Made by a program: the position numbers and the translations under genes
Notes under the pieces: model-generated
Database searches by the model: none
What the model was told of the DNA's origin: nothing
What the model saw: the letters and a program-made list of their open reading frames with translations, nothing else
In this document: positions 11,937 to 22,849 of the stretch, one piece after another
How the letters are laid out: every line of letters starts with the position of its first letter
How positions within the stretch are numbered: position 1 is the first letter of the stretch
Source of the DNA: Oncomelania hupensis
Lineage: Eukaryota > Mollusca > Gastropoda > Littorinimorpha > Pomatiopsidae
DNA length: 64,000 nt
Direction of reading: 5' to 3'
Assembly (NCBI GenBank): GCA_036898135.1
Contig: CM072523.1
Location: 39,423,376 to 39,487,375, forward strand

Positions 11937-11971
11937 CCTGACAGTGCACATTGAACATCAAGAGATCTCTC
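11787..11971 (+). repeat. (CAT)n/(TTA)n array with a tandem 93-bp duplication
   Basis: A 38-bp segment 'atcctgacagtgcacattga...' follows a TTA array twice (11840-11878, 11933-11971), so array plus segment was duplicated. 11980-12455 is otherwise unassigned. Confidence 0.8.
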
Positions 11972-12469
11972 GAGCAGATCTACGTACATAAGAAACCGCT
12001 GCTGATTAGATTTTGGAATAATTTAGGCCTTACATTTTCGTTCAAAAGAGTTTGACTCTTTCCCAATTCCGCTGCCAACCTGGGAAATTGTGGATTGTTC
12101 TACTGTTTGCAGAGGTCGACTCTTTGCCAGGTAAAAAACCTTATAAAGAGCTTCTAAAATCTTACTGCTGAATTTAATTTCTTGATTTTTAACGAAGCTA
12201 GAAGTGGTCCAGATGTTACTTGTCAATATCAATAATGTTTTGTTCTATACTGGACTGTATTGTGCGAATGGGATTGTCAGTGCTAGTTGATATTGCGAAA
12301 TCAATTATTTCCTTGCTGTTTGTTGGGACAGTAAAGATTCTGATTCTGAACTGAAGAGCTGACCTTACAGCGAAATGGCCATATTCATGCAGCTACGTAC
12401 GGCTAAATTTAATCATTGAGCACTCTGACACCCCCTTAACACTTGCAGTTTTGCGCCTATTAATTGAAA

Positions 12470-13062
12470 TTAATTAGCTTCAAGTATTTAGGAGCAATTG
12501 TATCAGACAATGAATCCCAAAAGGAAGACCACTTCAAGATAGCACAAACAAATGCTGCCCTGACAAGGTTGAAGCCCATTTGGAAAGACAAGACCATCAC
12601 TCTACACTCCAAGGGAAGGTTGCTGCGCTCATTTGTCATCCCCATCTTCAAATACTCTGGCGAAACATGGACCTTCACAGCATATTTTAAACGAAAAATG
12701 CAATGCATGGAGATGTAGGTGCTACAGAAGACGTCTGGGCATTTCCTATACTCAGCACATCACCAACGAAAAATTACGACAGACCATCACACAAGGTTTT
12801 GGACAACACGATGACTTGCTAACAGTGGTGAAGAAAAGGAAACTCATGGCCTTGCAAGGCCAGGCACGACGCAAGGAGGCAGACGAAGAAGAGAGAGACA
12901 GGAAAAAAGGCGGGAGGACAACATTCGAGAATGGACTGGCTTGACACTGAGTGAAGCCATGAGGGCTTCTGAGGACAGAGAAAGATGGAGTACGTTGGTT
13001 AAACGATCATCTGTGGTGCCCCAGCGACTTTCGAGTTACGGAATAGGAACGGATAGGATAGG
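12470..13062 (+). mobile_element. GGATA-tailed LINE, 3' end, frameshifted
   Basis: Encodes FKYLGAIVSDNESQKED through SSVVPQRLSSYGIG with frameshifts and ends in GGATAGGATAGGG. CTATTAATT occurs at both flanks (12458 and about 13066). The 5' boundary carries the short extension ATTAATTGAAATTAATT, also present at the copy ending at 19345. Confidence 0.8.
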
Positions 13063-13345
13063 GTCTATTAATTAAGGATTCTATTTAATAGATAGTATTA
13101 TTATAACTGCCGTCCACGTTTAATCTTAACACAACTGTTCTTGTCAGCTGCGTCATCCCGGCTGTCCAGTAGATCTCAGCGGAACAGATTGAACACATTG
13201 ATGTTTTAACATCTTAAACCCACCATTGACGATATGGCTCCCAGGGAAGACAGGGTAAGGAATTAAACAACACTGAACCACCAGAGCAATCATAAAGATG
13301 GACAGTGAAGATGGCCACTTTTATCTTTGCCCTTCCTCGGGATTC

Positions 13346-15442
13346 ATTACATTACATTACATGATTATTGCTTTAGGTCCAGCGGACTCTTCCGAGCCAA
13401 ATCAGGACCAGACAACCCCTGATCCGCATAAAAGATCTGCTGAAACAACCCTAGTGGTAAAACTGAAGGAACTCCTCCAGCCAATCATTTTACAATAAAG
13501 ACATCCCACGCAGGGGACGCTGGGTGTAACGTGGGGTTTATGGGTTGCTGGGCTCTGCACAATGGGATGCTGTAACCCTCACGCTTTATCCTATGGGAAC
13601 TGCTAGTTAGTCACCCGGTGGATTACTTTAATAAATTTATTTATTTCGCTCGGTCTGTGTTAAGGCTGGGATACAGAGATAGATAGAAAAATGGTAAAAG
13701 ATCACTGTCACACTAGCTTTCACACGGCTATGAATCATATGTAGTCCAGCCACTTGATAACAGTTAAAATCACACATTTATTTCTTCTACTCTATATAAG
13801 ATCTTCAATGTACTAATCTACCTTAAAAAGTCATAAGCCAATGCACATGGTTCGATCGCTGATAGTCTAGGCAGCTGTTATGTCTTCATAGGGCACTGGC
13901 TACTAGAGTTCATGTAGAGTGGACTACTGTGGTCCGTTTTACTATTTTCTGAAGAGTGGACTACTGTGGTCCTTTTGCTACCAGTTTAAGTGCACTGATT
14001 CCTGGGCACTTAGCTTGTGTTTGAAGCCCTTTGATGAGGTAGCTTCTGGTACACGCTGGGTCGTTGTGTAGTTTGGTTCCTTGACACGCTGGGGTGTCTT
14101 GGAGAGTGTTTTCCAGGGTTGCTCTCTCAGTCCTGTGCTGTAGAGGCTAAACAGCCAACTCTTCTTTTCTGTGGAGTTGGGCGCACGTTATATCTCGCCT
14201 GCTCGTCTGTAACATAAGAGACGAACTTCTGCACAAGCTTGAATAATAGGTCTGTGCAGAGCGTCTCACTGAAAGCCAAAGTAGCCCTCAGTGATAGCTC
14301 CACATCTCTATACATAAGCGACGAACATTCTGCTACGTCCGTGGTCCACTGGAATCTCAACTCTAATTTCCTATACATACATAGGCTTAAATATAAATTG
14401 TGGCTAACTATACACATAAAGAATTAATAATATTATAAACATTCACTGGTACAGCCCATGGTCTGCAAACATACATATAGGTTCAACAACAGTGGTTCCG
14501 TCCGGTATACAACATGGCGGCGCAACCGGTCGTGTTTCGCCACGTGGTCACGCAACGTTGGACGAACAATTCTAATCTATGCATAGCAAATTCCACAACC
14601 ATAATTTCAACAATAATATAAATATACCACGATGAAACAGAAGTATGTTCATTTACCTGTTTGACAAAGTCAGGCACGTGGCTACTTGATTGAATTCTAA
14701 GATTCTCAAGTCCTGCTTCCTGGTCCAACAGTGGAGATATTGCTCTACTCAGGTGTAGCTGTCCACACTCTGGCCTCTTACTCTCAACTGAATCTAATAC
14801 CCGGTTTGGCCTGAATCAGCCAGAACTGGATCTAGCCGCTCTGCCTGAGTCCTGTTGGATAAGCCGTCCGATGCAAGGCACACAGTGCTGACGTCACTAC
14901 ACTGTTTGCGTCAAGCTCGCAGTGTGTGTACCTCAGGTATACTGTCATCGTCTGCTCTACACCACATTAACTTTTCTAAGATTTACTGACTATCCAAAGC
15001 TAAATAGTAAAGTAAGCAGGGTAAACTGGTCCGTCTGTCACACTGGGCTATACTCTAATTTATCGAAACCCGTTTACAAAAACAAAATAGAATACAAACA
15101 TCATTATAAAATATCAACAAAACACATACATATAAAATGCCTATATTGCCAAATAATAACATCATAGGAAGCCCCAGTGACCATCCGGCAGAAAGCGTCC
15201 AACATTCCCAAGCTGATCCAACAGACCTCACACACAAATGAGGAGCACTGTCCCGGAAGAGCTTTCAAGAAAAATGGTAGGTGACTGGTCCAGCAAAGAA
15301 GATAGTATAGTAGATTGAGAGAACAGAGTAGGAATGAGAAAGAACAAATGAGAAAGACAGCGACAGTGGGAATTTAAAGCACCAAATTTCCAGAAAGTGG
15401 GGATACAATTTATAATGAAACTCCCGGCATCCCCACGGGGGG
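13346..15442 (-). mobile_element. TGTAA-tailed retroposon, full length, interrupted by the solo LTR
   Basis: The tail (attac)n is at 13346 and the 5' hairpin end at 15442. Flanks TCCTCGGGATTC and TCCTCGGTATTC (13334-13345, 15443-15454) form a 12-bp target duplication with one mismatch. Without the LTR the element is about 574 bp. It is itself inserted in a tRNA-derived SINE. Confidence 0.82.
13525..15042. mobile_element. Solo LTR, about 1.5 kb, with 5-bp target duplication
   Basis: The segment starts TGTAACG and ends CTGTCACA, TG...CA termini, and is flanked by CTGGG at 13520-13524 and 15043-15047. Removing it and one CTGGG restores a continuous copy of the 580-bp retroposon. No gag or pol frame is present, so it is read as a solo LTR; a non-autonomous element with LTR-like ends cannot be excluded. 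A related, diverged, truncated copy is at 22033. Confidence 0.7.
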
Positions 15443-15659
15443 TCCTCGGTATTCGAACCAGGGTCATAATAGGTGTTCTAGCCGAAAGCTCTACCACAGT
15501 GCTACAGCGGTGGGACCAAAACTCAGCGGTCGTTTATATTCAGTAAGCTTAGAGTGAACGTGTGACAATGATCTAGCTATCCAAGTCATCGTAACCCAGC
15601 TTGCTGTGTTTTCCTGACCCACATTCTCCATTGCTGCACTATCAGCAACAACATTATAC

Positions 15660-15992
15660 GAAACGGGTGGCGCAGCAGTGCAGTGGTACGTTTGGCCGCA
15701 CGCTAGCCATGCTTCATGTTAAGCAACGTCGGGAAGGGTTCGCACTTGATTGGGCGACCGTGCATTGAAGTCAACCACCACAGAACACGAATAGTTTGTA
15801 ACAAGCGGCGCACGATACACCCTAGTCTACCCAGCCATAAATGGGAACCTGCATGGATCTATTTAAAACCGGTGAAGGTATAAAGCAGCGAAGAAGAGAA
15901 GATCGGCACAGCCCTCATTAAGTTTGCCTAGAGAAAAGGGATGTCCCAAACGCTACCCTTCCCAAAACGAAGAAAACGTTTACCTTTACGTA
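15660..15992 (+). mobile_element. 5S rRNA-derived SINE, second copy
   Basis: 15718-15760 reads GTTAAGCAACGTCGGG then 'cgcacttgattgggcgaccg', matching both the A-box and C-box parts of 5S rRNA, more fully than the 34233 copy. The body matches that copy ('gaaggtataaagcagcga', 'ccctcatta'). The tail is 'gtttacctttacg'. I found no convincing target duplication. Confidence 0.75.
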
Positions 15993-16028
15993 TAGGCTTA
16001 CTGCCGCGCCTTCTCGGCCTCAGTCACA

Positions 16029-16148
16029 CCTATCCTATCCTATCCTATGCTATATCCCGTAACTCAAGGTCGTTGGGGTACCACAGATGATCGTTTAACC
16101 AGCGTACTCCGTCTTTCTCTGTTCTCAGAAACCCTCATGGCTTCGTTA
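16029..16148 (-). mobile_element. GGATA-tailed LINE, 120-bp 3' fragment
   Basis: Begins with CCTATCCTATCC (tail on the minus strand), then the reverse of the last 30 or so codons of the LINE ORF. Truncated at 16148. Confidence 0.75.
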
Positions 16149-16960
16149 ACGTTCAGTCACATTCTAGCTTCAAATAACAAGGAAACACGCAGCAGTCGCT
16201 ACATTCCCTTCCAAAATTACAGCTGTAAAGCAAAGGCTGCCCGTGTATTCACAGTCTTTGATTATAGTGATAGATGAGCGGGTTTCTAGCTCATGAGCAA
16301 TGGCCTGTCCTAATTAGAATGTTCGTGAACGGTCCGTGGAGGTTCAAAACCCTTTTTCTTTCGATGTAATTCATTGATCTATTTTTGTCGAAAAGATTCA
16401 GCAATCTAGGTTCGGAATCTGAGAAACTCAAAAACCTTTTTTTGAACCTTTACGAACCTTGCAATTAAAACAGGCCATTTGGGCATTTTGCCTGCAATTT
16501 CAAATGACGGCAAGAGACAAGTGGAAAACGTGTTTTATTTATACGCTTAACAGTATAGTTGAACATTCACCGCAATAATGAGCTCTTCTTTACTACAATG
16601 TCAGTGTAGGTATATAATTTTAGAAGGGTTGAAATTGGACAAGCCAGGATAAATGCATATAGCGTAAAATCGGTTTGGTTTTACCATGCACAAGAAGATT
16701 CGGGTTCTCTAGCCCAAAATCTCAGCTGATTGCTGACCCCTTTTTGCTGGGAAAGTTTGAAATCCGAGCCTTGTTTTCTGGCCTACTTGATACGCATGTT
16801 GTTTGATATCCGCCTCGCTGTGTGCCTGGTATCTCCAGATTATGGACAGGCACCAGAGGTCGTGGTTTTGACGTCAATGCTCTGTTGTTTAAAGTCATTT
16901 CATTTACTAAAAAAATCCCCTTGGCCTTGCCTACGGTGTATCCACAAGCAAGACCATTAT
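16149..16960. other. Unassigned spacer
   Basis: AT-rich sequence between a LINE fragment and the Tc1 element. I see no gene or repeat I can name. Confidence 0.5.
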
Positions 16961-18573
16961 ATACTACTCAAAATAATACAAGGGCCACTTGGACATATGG
17001 GTCTCTCTTTAAATCAGAAACACGAATTCAATTTGTTAGTTCATCATATTTTATTGCAATCATTTCTGCATCAATAACAAAAAAGATTTGAGACATCAGT
17101 CGCTTAAAATTCGAGTAAATTCAATTTAACTGGACATACCCCTCATTTACAAAATCAAAACTTTAGAAACCAAAAATCTATAGAGTCAGTATCGGGTGTG
17201 GCCACCGTTTGCATCAATGCAGTCTTGGCATCGTTGTCTCATGGACCGTATCAGGTTATGGAGGACGTTTCCTGGGATGGCCAACCACTCTTGCTGGAGA
17301 ACTTGGGCCAGAACTTCAAGGTTAGCTCCTGGAGGGAGGTTTGCCCGTGTCTGTCGACCCAAGACATCCCACAGATTTTCTATGGGGTTCAAATCGGGTG
17401 ATCGAGCCGGCCAATCCATCCTTATGACGTGCTGTTGCTGCATGAAGTCATTGACGATACGCGCTCGGTGGGGTCTGGCATTATCGTCCTGTAGTATGGC
17501 ACCTTCCCCAATGGCCCGCAGAGCTGGGAGAACCCTAGGTTGTAGGACGTCATCCCTGTAGCCAATACCGTTTAAGTTGCCATGAATTTGGAGCAGGGGT
17601 GTGCTGAAGTTTAATGCGAAGCCACCCCACATCATGACAGATCCACCACCAAAGCGGTCATGCTCGCGCACCGTCGCATCAGCAAAACGCTCCCGTGGAC
17701 GCCTCCAAACATTCACTCGACGGTCGTTGAAAGACAAGGAGAACCGAGACTCGTCTGTAAAGAGCACCCTTGACCAATGTTGCCTAGTCCACACCAAATA
17801 ACGCCGAGCCCAGGTCAAACGCGCTGCACGGTGAGCTGGGGTGAGCAAAGGTCGTACTGCTGGTCGTCTTGATCGCAGGTTTACCTCTTGTAGACGGTTG
17901 CGAATTGTCTGGTCGCTGACGTTAACATTGCTGGCTGCGTGAAGCTGTCTTCTGATGGTGTTTGCTGTAGCGGACCTCAACCTCAGAGCTGACAGGGTGA
18001 TTAAATGGTCTTGTTTTGCAGTGGTAACGCGGGGGCGTCCGTACCTTCTTGGTTCTTGGACGCTTCCAGTGTTGTTAAAGCGCTCCCGCAGCCTTTGGAC
18101 AACGGAGTGGGACACTCCCAGCCGCCTGCCAACTTCTCTCATCCCCACCCCTTCCTGAAGCCATGCAATAACTCTGCCTCTATCCGCATCAGTTAATCGT
18201 CACCTTGGGGGCATGGTTAGAAAAGCAGCAAAAGCGCTGCCATTTATACCCAGAAAAAAAGCGCCGATTGTTGAACTGAACTCACAAAATGCAAGCCTTT
18301 CGCGTGCAAATCACTTTTTTAATGTTGAAAATGTTGCTTTATTAGCAAAACAACAGTAAATTAGTGTCTTTTTTTTTTTTACAAATTGGGTTTGTTTTTC
18401 GACTCGGTGCAGAAAGTTCAAAACTCACACATGTCAGAATAAGATTGTCTTGAATGTTACTGTACAGGATAAGTTTAGAAATAAGCAATATAAGCGATAT
18501 TATTGATAGCAGCAAAAAAATAATTAAACTAAATGAAATATGAGAGTGGCCCTTCAATTATTTTGAGTAGTAT
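16961..18573 (-). mobile_element. Tc1-family DNA transposon, complete with TIRs
   Basis: A roughly 1.6-kb element is bounded by about 30-bp inverted repeats. The left end reads ATACTACTCAAAATAAT then CAAGGGCCACT, and the right end is its reverse complement (GAGTGGCCC...ATTTTGAGTAGTAT). The flanks are TA-rich, consistent with TA target duplication. The transposase runs on the minus strand and fills most of the interior. Both ends and the catalytic domain are intact, so it was active recently in evolutionary terms. Exact end bases are ambiguous within the TATATA flank. Confidence 0.9.
17186..18214 (-). pseudogene. Tc1 transposase, DD34E, with a TGA at codon 5
   Basis: The natural start is the ATG at 18214 (MPPR), followed at once by TGA (18200-18202) and then RLTDADRGRVIAWL, a normal Tc1 helix-turn-helix start. 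From codon 6 the frame is open to the stop, 342 codons in all. The paired-like HTH domain spans roughly codons 6-60, followed by a GRPR motif. Catalytic residues of the DDE domain are all present: D in LFTDESRF, D in QDDNARPH and E in PDLNPIENLW, with 34 residues between the last two. The TGA looks like a CGA-to-TGA CpG transition. A GTG or ATG near codons 23-25 could only give a protein lacking half the HTH, so this copy is probably non-autonomous, though just inactivated. Confidence 0.88.
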
Positions 18574-18664
18574 ATCTTTTCTACGTGACAGCATGTACAT
18601 GTAACTAATCGCGTCCCTATAAGCACAAAAAATTCAAAGAAAAAAAAAACTTCGACATTTAAAT

Positions 18665-18945
18665 TAGGTTAATATTGGCTTGTTAATGTATGTGTGTGTA
18701 TCTATGTGTGCGTGTGTGTGTATAAATGTGTGAGAAAGAGAGAGAAAAAAGAGAGAGAGGAAGAGTAATACAAAGAGAGAAATACAAAGAGAGAAAGAGG
18801 CAATATAAAGTATTAGACAAGTGTGCATGCGTTGATGTGGATTTGTGATGTGTTTATGCATGTGTGTATATGTGTTTGTGTGTGTGCGAGGAAAAAAAAG
18901 AAAGGGAGAGTGATGGAGACAGAGAAACAGAGAGACTAAATAAGA
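18665..18945 (+). repeat. (TG)n and (GA)n-rich stretch
   Basis: Degenerate TG and GA repeats; frames through it are artefacts. Confidence 0.7.
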
Positions 18946-18961
18946 GTAGTACCCCAATCAA

Positions 18962-19345
18962 TTCCTATTCTATCCCATAACTCGAAAGTCGTTGGGGCAC
19001 AACAGATGATTATTTAACCATCGTACTCAATCTTTCTCTGTCCTCAGCAGTCCTCATGGTTTCACTCAGTGCCAAGCCAGTTCATTCTCGAATGTTGTCT
19101 TCCCACCTCTTTTTCTGTTTCCTTCTTCCTCGACCTCCTTGCAACGTGCCTCCCAGGATGGTCTTTCCAAGGACTGAAGCTCTATATGGATATGACATGG
19201 GAGTGTAGAAAACTTACCTTGGAGTGTAGACTGATGGTCCTGGCTTTCCAAATGGGCATCAACCTTGTCGTTTGTGCTACTTTGAAGTGGACTTCCTGCT
19301 GGAACTCATTGTCTGATACAATTGCTCCTAGATATGTAAAGCTAA
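18962..19345 (-). mobile_element. GGATA-tailed LINE, internally deleted copy
   Basis: The 3' end is at 18962. The interior between the AKTILGGT region and the SLHSKV region is deleted. The 5' end carries the same ATTAATTGAAATTAATT extension as the 12470 copy and is preceded (19361-19389) by another GGATA-like tail in the same orientation. Confidence 0.75.
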
Positions 19346-19387
19346 TTAATTTCAATTAATGGACCCTATTCTATTCTATCCTATCCA

Positions 19388-20358
19388 ATCATAGCTGAAG
19401 AACAAGCAGGATTCAGGGCAGGGCGACGTACCACTGAACAGATTTTTACTCAGAATAATCTGCGAGAAATACCTACAGCACCAACAACATCTATATCATG
19501 CATTTGTAGACTTCAAGAAAGCATTTGACCGAGTACGGCTTGCAGCTCTGTGGGCAACCATAAGAGTGTACAACATTAGCCCTAAAATTATTGAAGTCAT
19601 CAAAAGCCTGTATGACACGGCTACCAGTGCAGTCCTCCACAACAGCGCCATCGGAAACTGGTTCAGAATAACAATCGGTGTGCGTCAAGGATGGCTATTC
19701 TCTCCAACATTCTTTAATATCTTCCTAGAGCGCATCATGTCAGATGGTGCCCTTGCAGATTACAAAGGCACAGTCAGCATAGGGGGTAGAGTAATCTCCA
19801 ACCTCCGTTTTGCGGATGACATTGATGAATCGGCTGGAGAGGAACAAGAACTTAAACAGCTGGTACAGAGGCTTGACACCACCTCCAGAGCCTATGGAAT
19901 GGAAATAAGTGCAGAGAAGACCAAAATGATGACCAGCAAAACCAATGGCATCAACATGGACACCTAAGTCCAAGGTCAATCCCTCAACATAGTGCATAGC
20001 TTCAAATATTTAGGAACCATTGTATCAGACAATGGGCAGAAGACTTCTGGTCATTTCCTATACCAGCACATCACCAATAACGAAATCCGACAGACCATCA
20101 CGCAAGCCATTGGAAAACACGATGACATGCTCACAGTGGTGAAAAAACGGAAACTCCGATGGTGTGGCCACATCACCAGAGCATCAGACCTTGCAATGAG
20201 CATCCTGCAAGGCATGGTGCAAGGAGGCAGAAGAAGAGGGAGACAGAAAAAGAGGTGGGAGGACAACATTCGAGAATGGACTGGCTTGACACTGAGCGAA
20301 GCCATCAGGATTGCTGAGGACAGAGAAAGATAAATTATGCTGGTTAAATGATAGGATA
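19388..20358 (+). mobile_element. GGATA-tailed LINE with reverse-transcriptase core
   Basis: Starts inside the reverse transcriptase (IIAEEQAGFRAGR), continues through FVDFKKAFDRV, SAIGNWFRITIGVRQG and the catalytic FADDIDE motif, and then the C-terminal region. About 260 bp between VSDNG and KTSGHFL is deleted relative to the other copies. The frame is broken. It ends in a short GGATAG tail. Confidence 0.82.
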
Positions 20359-20507
20359 GCCGTCGTTTGTGAATGACGTTGTGCTTTGCGATTTAACGAA
20401 ATAAGGGTACGTTCTTTTGAATAGGCCCATATGTGTGTTTCGGCAATTGTAACATTTGCGTTTTACGTTACTTCTACATCCTACATTCGTCCAGTGATCA
20501 TGATAAG

Positions 20508-20621
<114 letters not shown>

Positions 20622-20865
20622 CACGTTTTGTTTAAAATGTATTTATTAAATTTTTTGAGTTGGGTGGTGGAGGGTGGTGTGAGGTGGGGGTGGAGGGGGG
20701 GGGGTCTAACATCTGTTTTACAGAACTGGAACGGATTTTAAAGTAGACTGCGCATATTTATTGCTTTGGATGTTTGCACGAATCACTGTTGAATCAATTG
20801 AGTTGCCTTCTTTTGGGAGAAATCTTCCAGTTCGTTCGTATAGATTTGAAAAATGCGATGACTCG

Positions 20866-20962
20866 CAATTTTGCTGAGAGGACTTTTGTACATTGTATTT
20901 GCTGAGAGGACTTTTGTACATTGTATTATTTTGCTGAGAGGACTTTTGTACATTGTATTATT
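20866..20962 (+). repeat. Three-copy minisatellite, about 30-35 bp unit
   Basis: Units 'ttgctgagaggacttttgta' + 'cattgtatta'. 20963-21245 holds nothing I can assign. Confidence 0.85.
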
Positions 20963-21245
20963 AGTATATTCTACTACTCCGCTCACATCCCAATATGTGC
21001 GCCTGTGATAACTAGCCTATGCGACTGCCATTTTTTGTTTGTTTCTTTACCTGCCAGCGAGAATTGGCGCTAATCTCTTAACTTATTTTTCCCGTTTCCA
21101 AACTCGGACATATTGGCCAGTCACAACTAGCAGTTTGAACTGAAGAACGTCGATTTTCATTTTCTTTGGGGTAGCACGGTAATTGTATTTTTAAAAAATA
21201 AAATAAAATAATAAATAAATAAGGAAAAGAATTTTGAGATTATAG

Positions 21246-21815
21246 CCAATAGTGATTATTCCAATCTTGCTAGCTGCCTTTTTACGATCAACCTAAATTC
21301 GATTAAAGATGATCGCTGGCAGTGGACCATGGTAGGGTATAGTGTCATAGAACTGAAGATTACTGAAGTTTTATTAGACAGCCAAGAAGACAGTGAGTGA
21401 CATTGTGAGAATTTTACCTCTTATAAAGAAGTTTTTATTCACAAAACTGTGGATTATTATAATTATTCCCCCAAAATCTTGTTTTAAAGGCTAGGGCGTT
21501 AAGGCTGTTTTGTTTATTTTCGTGTATGGCAATGAATTTACTTAGGAAATTGCAGTGTTACATTTAATACAAGTCATTGTAAGGAAAGTGTCACTAACCA
21601 TTGGAGAAAATTAACTACTGCAAGACTTGAACAGTATATTCTTGCAAATTCTGTATCTCTGTATCTGTGTCTTTATCATTCATACGTTGATACATCTTAC
21701 AATTCTTTATTTATGCTGGTACATTGTTTTTGGTGTTTTTTTAACGGCAATGAAGCCATCCAGCATACAAAGTGTTATAAGCATGGAATAAAGTCTACAC
21801 TCTACAATATATAGC
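21246..21815 (+). pseudogene. Repeated coding-like 3' end with 3' UTR and AATAAA, copy 1
   Basis: A frame reads SDYSNLASCLFTI, LNSIKDDRWQWTMVGYS, VIELKITEVLLDSQEDS, then a TGA (21398) where the other copy has Trp, then TSYKEVFIHKTVDYYNY. A conserved roughly 300-bp non-coding part follows, with AATAAA at 21787-21792. Homologous on the opposite strand to 48530-47500. The protein is not recognised. Confidence 0.55.
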
Positions 21816-21883
21816 TTGCAATAACTAAAATAAAAACTACAACAAGCATGTACATTATGGTATAATATAGTAGTGATCATCAG

Positions 21884-22032
21884 TCTACATTCCAAGATAA
21901 GGCTGCTGCGCTCCCTTGTCATCTCCATCTTCCTATATGCTTGCGAAACATGGACGCTCACAGCAGATCTACAACGAAGAATACAAAGCTTGGAAATGAG
22001 TGCTACAGAAGACTTCTGGGCATTTCCTATAC
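21884..22032 (+). mobile_element. GGATA-tailed LINE fragment cut by an LTR
   Basis: About 150 bp (SLHSKIRLLRSLVISIFLYACETWTLTADLQ... to the LGISYT codons), then abruptly TGTGACGG, the start of an LTR-like repeat. The 3' part of this copy is not found on the far side. Confidence 0.7.
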
Positions 22033-22840
22033 TGTGACGGTGGGTCTATTGTTGCTGGGCTCTGCACAATTGAATGCTATTACCCACTCGTCTGTCGTCT
22101 GCGGGGATCGGCTAGTGTAATCTCCCTATGACTTAATACATAATCTTAATACATTTATATGTTTAGCTCGGTCTGTGTGCGGATAGGGTTATAGAGATCG
22201 GGAGAAAATAGTAAAAGATTTACTGGCACACTAGCTCTCAAACGGCTCTGAAATATAGGTAGTCCAGCCACTTGTTAACAGTAAATATCATACATTTATT
22301 TACTCTATACATAATTCTCTAAACACTATATTAACTTAAATGTCCAAATTCACTTCGAATAGTTTGTTCCTTGATGGGTCTATGCTGTTACTGTTCTTTA
22401 TATTTGCTACTGCCTCATCATTGGGCTATTTGTTCAGGTTGGCCTAATGTTCTTTTCCAGGAGAGTGGACTACCACACAGTCCTTCTAGATCAGTGTTAG
22501 TGCAATTCTTCTTGCACTTACCTGATTCGTTGAGGTGTGGTGATGGTGTCTCCTCCCTGGTTGTTGACTATTGGGCTATCGGAGCTCAGTGCTCGATGTT
22601 CCCCTGCAAGCCGAATGTCAGGGTTGACTCTTAGTGGTCTATTCCCTGCATCGGACCAACAAGCCTGCTAGTCTGCAAAACATAAGACGAGTTTCTGCAA
22701 CGCCTTGTATACTAAGGGTGTGCAGAGCGTCTTAATTATGGCAGAACCGGCCCTCAGTGATCGCTCCACCTATACAAACAAGGGACGATCATTCTTCTAA
22801 GTCCGTGGTCCACGGGAATCTCCAACATAATGCTCTGACC
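22033..22840. mobile_element. Diverged, truncated copy of the 13525 LTR
   Basis: Begins TGTGACGGTGGG and shares blocks with 13525-14360 in order ('ctgggctctgcacaat', 'gctcggtctgtgt', 'tagtccagccacttg', 'cgtccgtggtccac' among others). It is inserted in LINE sequence on the left and meets another LINE piece on the right; the right boundary is uncertain. Confidence 0.6.
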
Positions 22841-22849
22841 TTTACATCC

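Larger units (their letters stand above)
13216..15516 (-). mobile_element. 250-bp tRNA-derived SINE split by a 2.1-kb nested insertion
   Basis: The body is 13216-13345 ('cagagcaatcataaagatgg', 'ggccacttttatctttgccc') and the tRNA-like head is 15455-15516 (on the minus strand TGTAGCACTGTGGTAGAG and CTGGTTCGAATACC). The TGTAA-tailed retroposon lies between them. Related copies are at 36920 and 58188. Confidence 0.75.

Noticed and set aside
13525..15042. Endogenous retrovirus
   Set aside because: Only LTR-like sequence; no gag, pol or env frame in or beside it.
18962..20358. Opposed LINE copies as a second twin-priming event
   Set aside because: The plus-strand part has its own 3' end and tail, so these are separate insertions.
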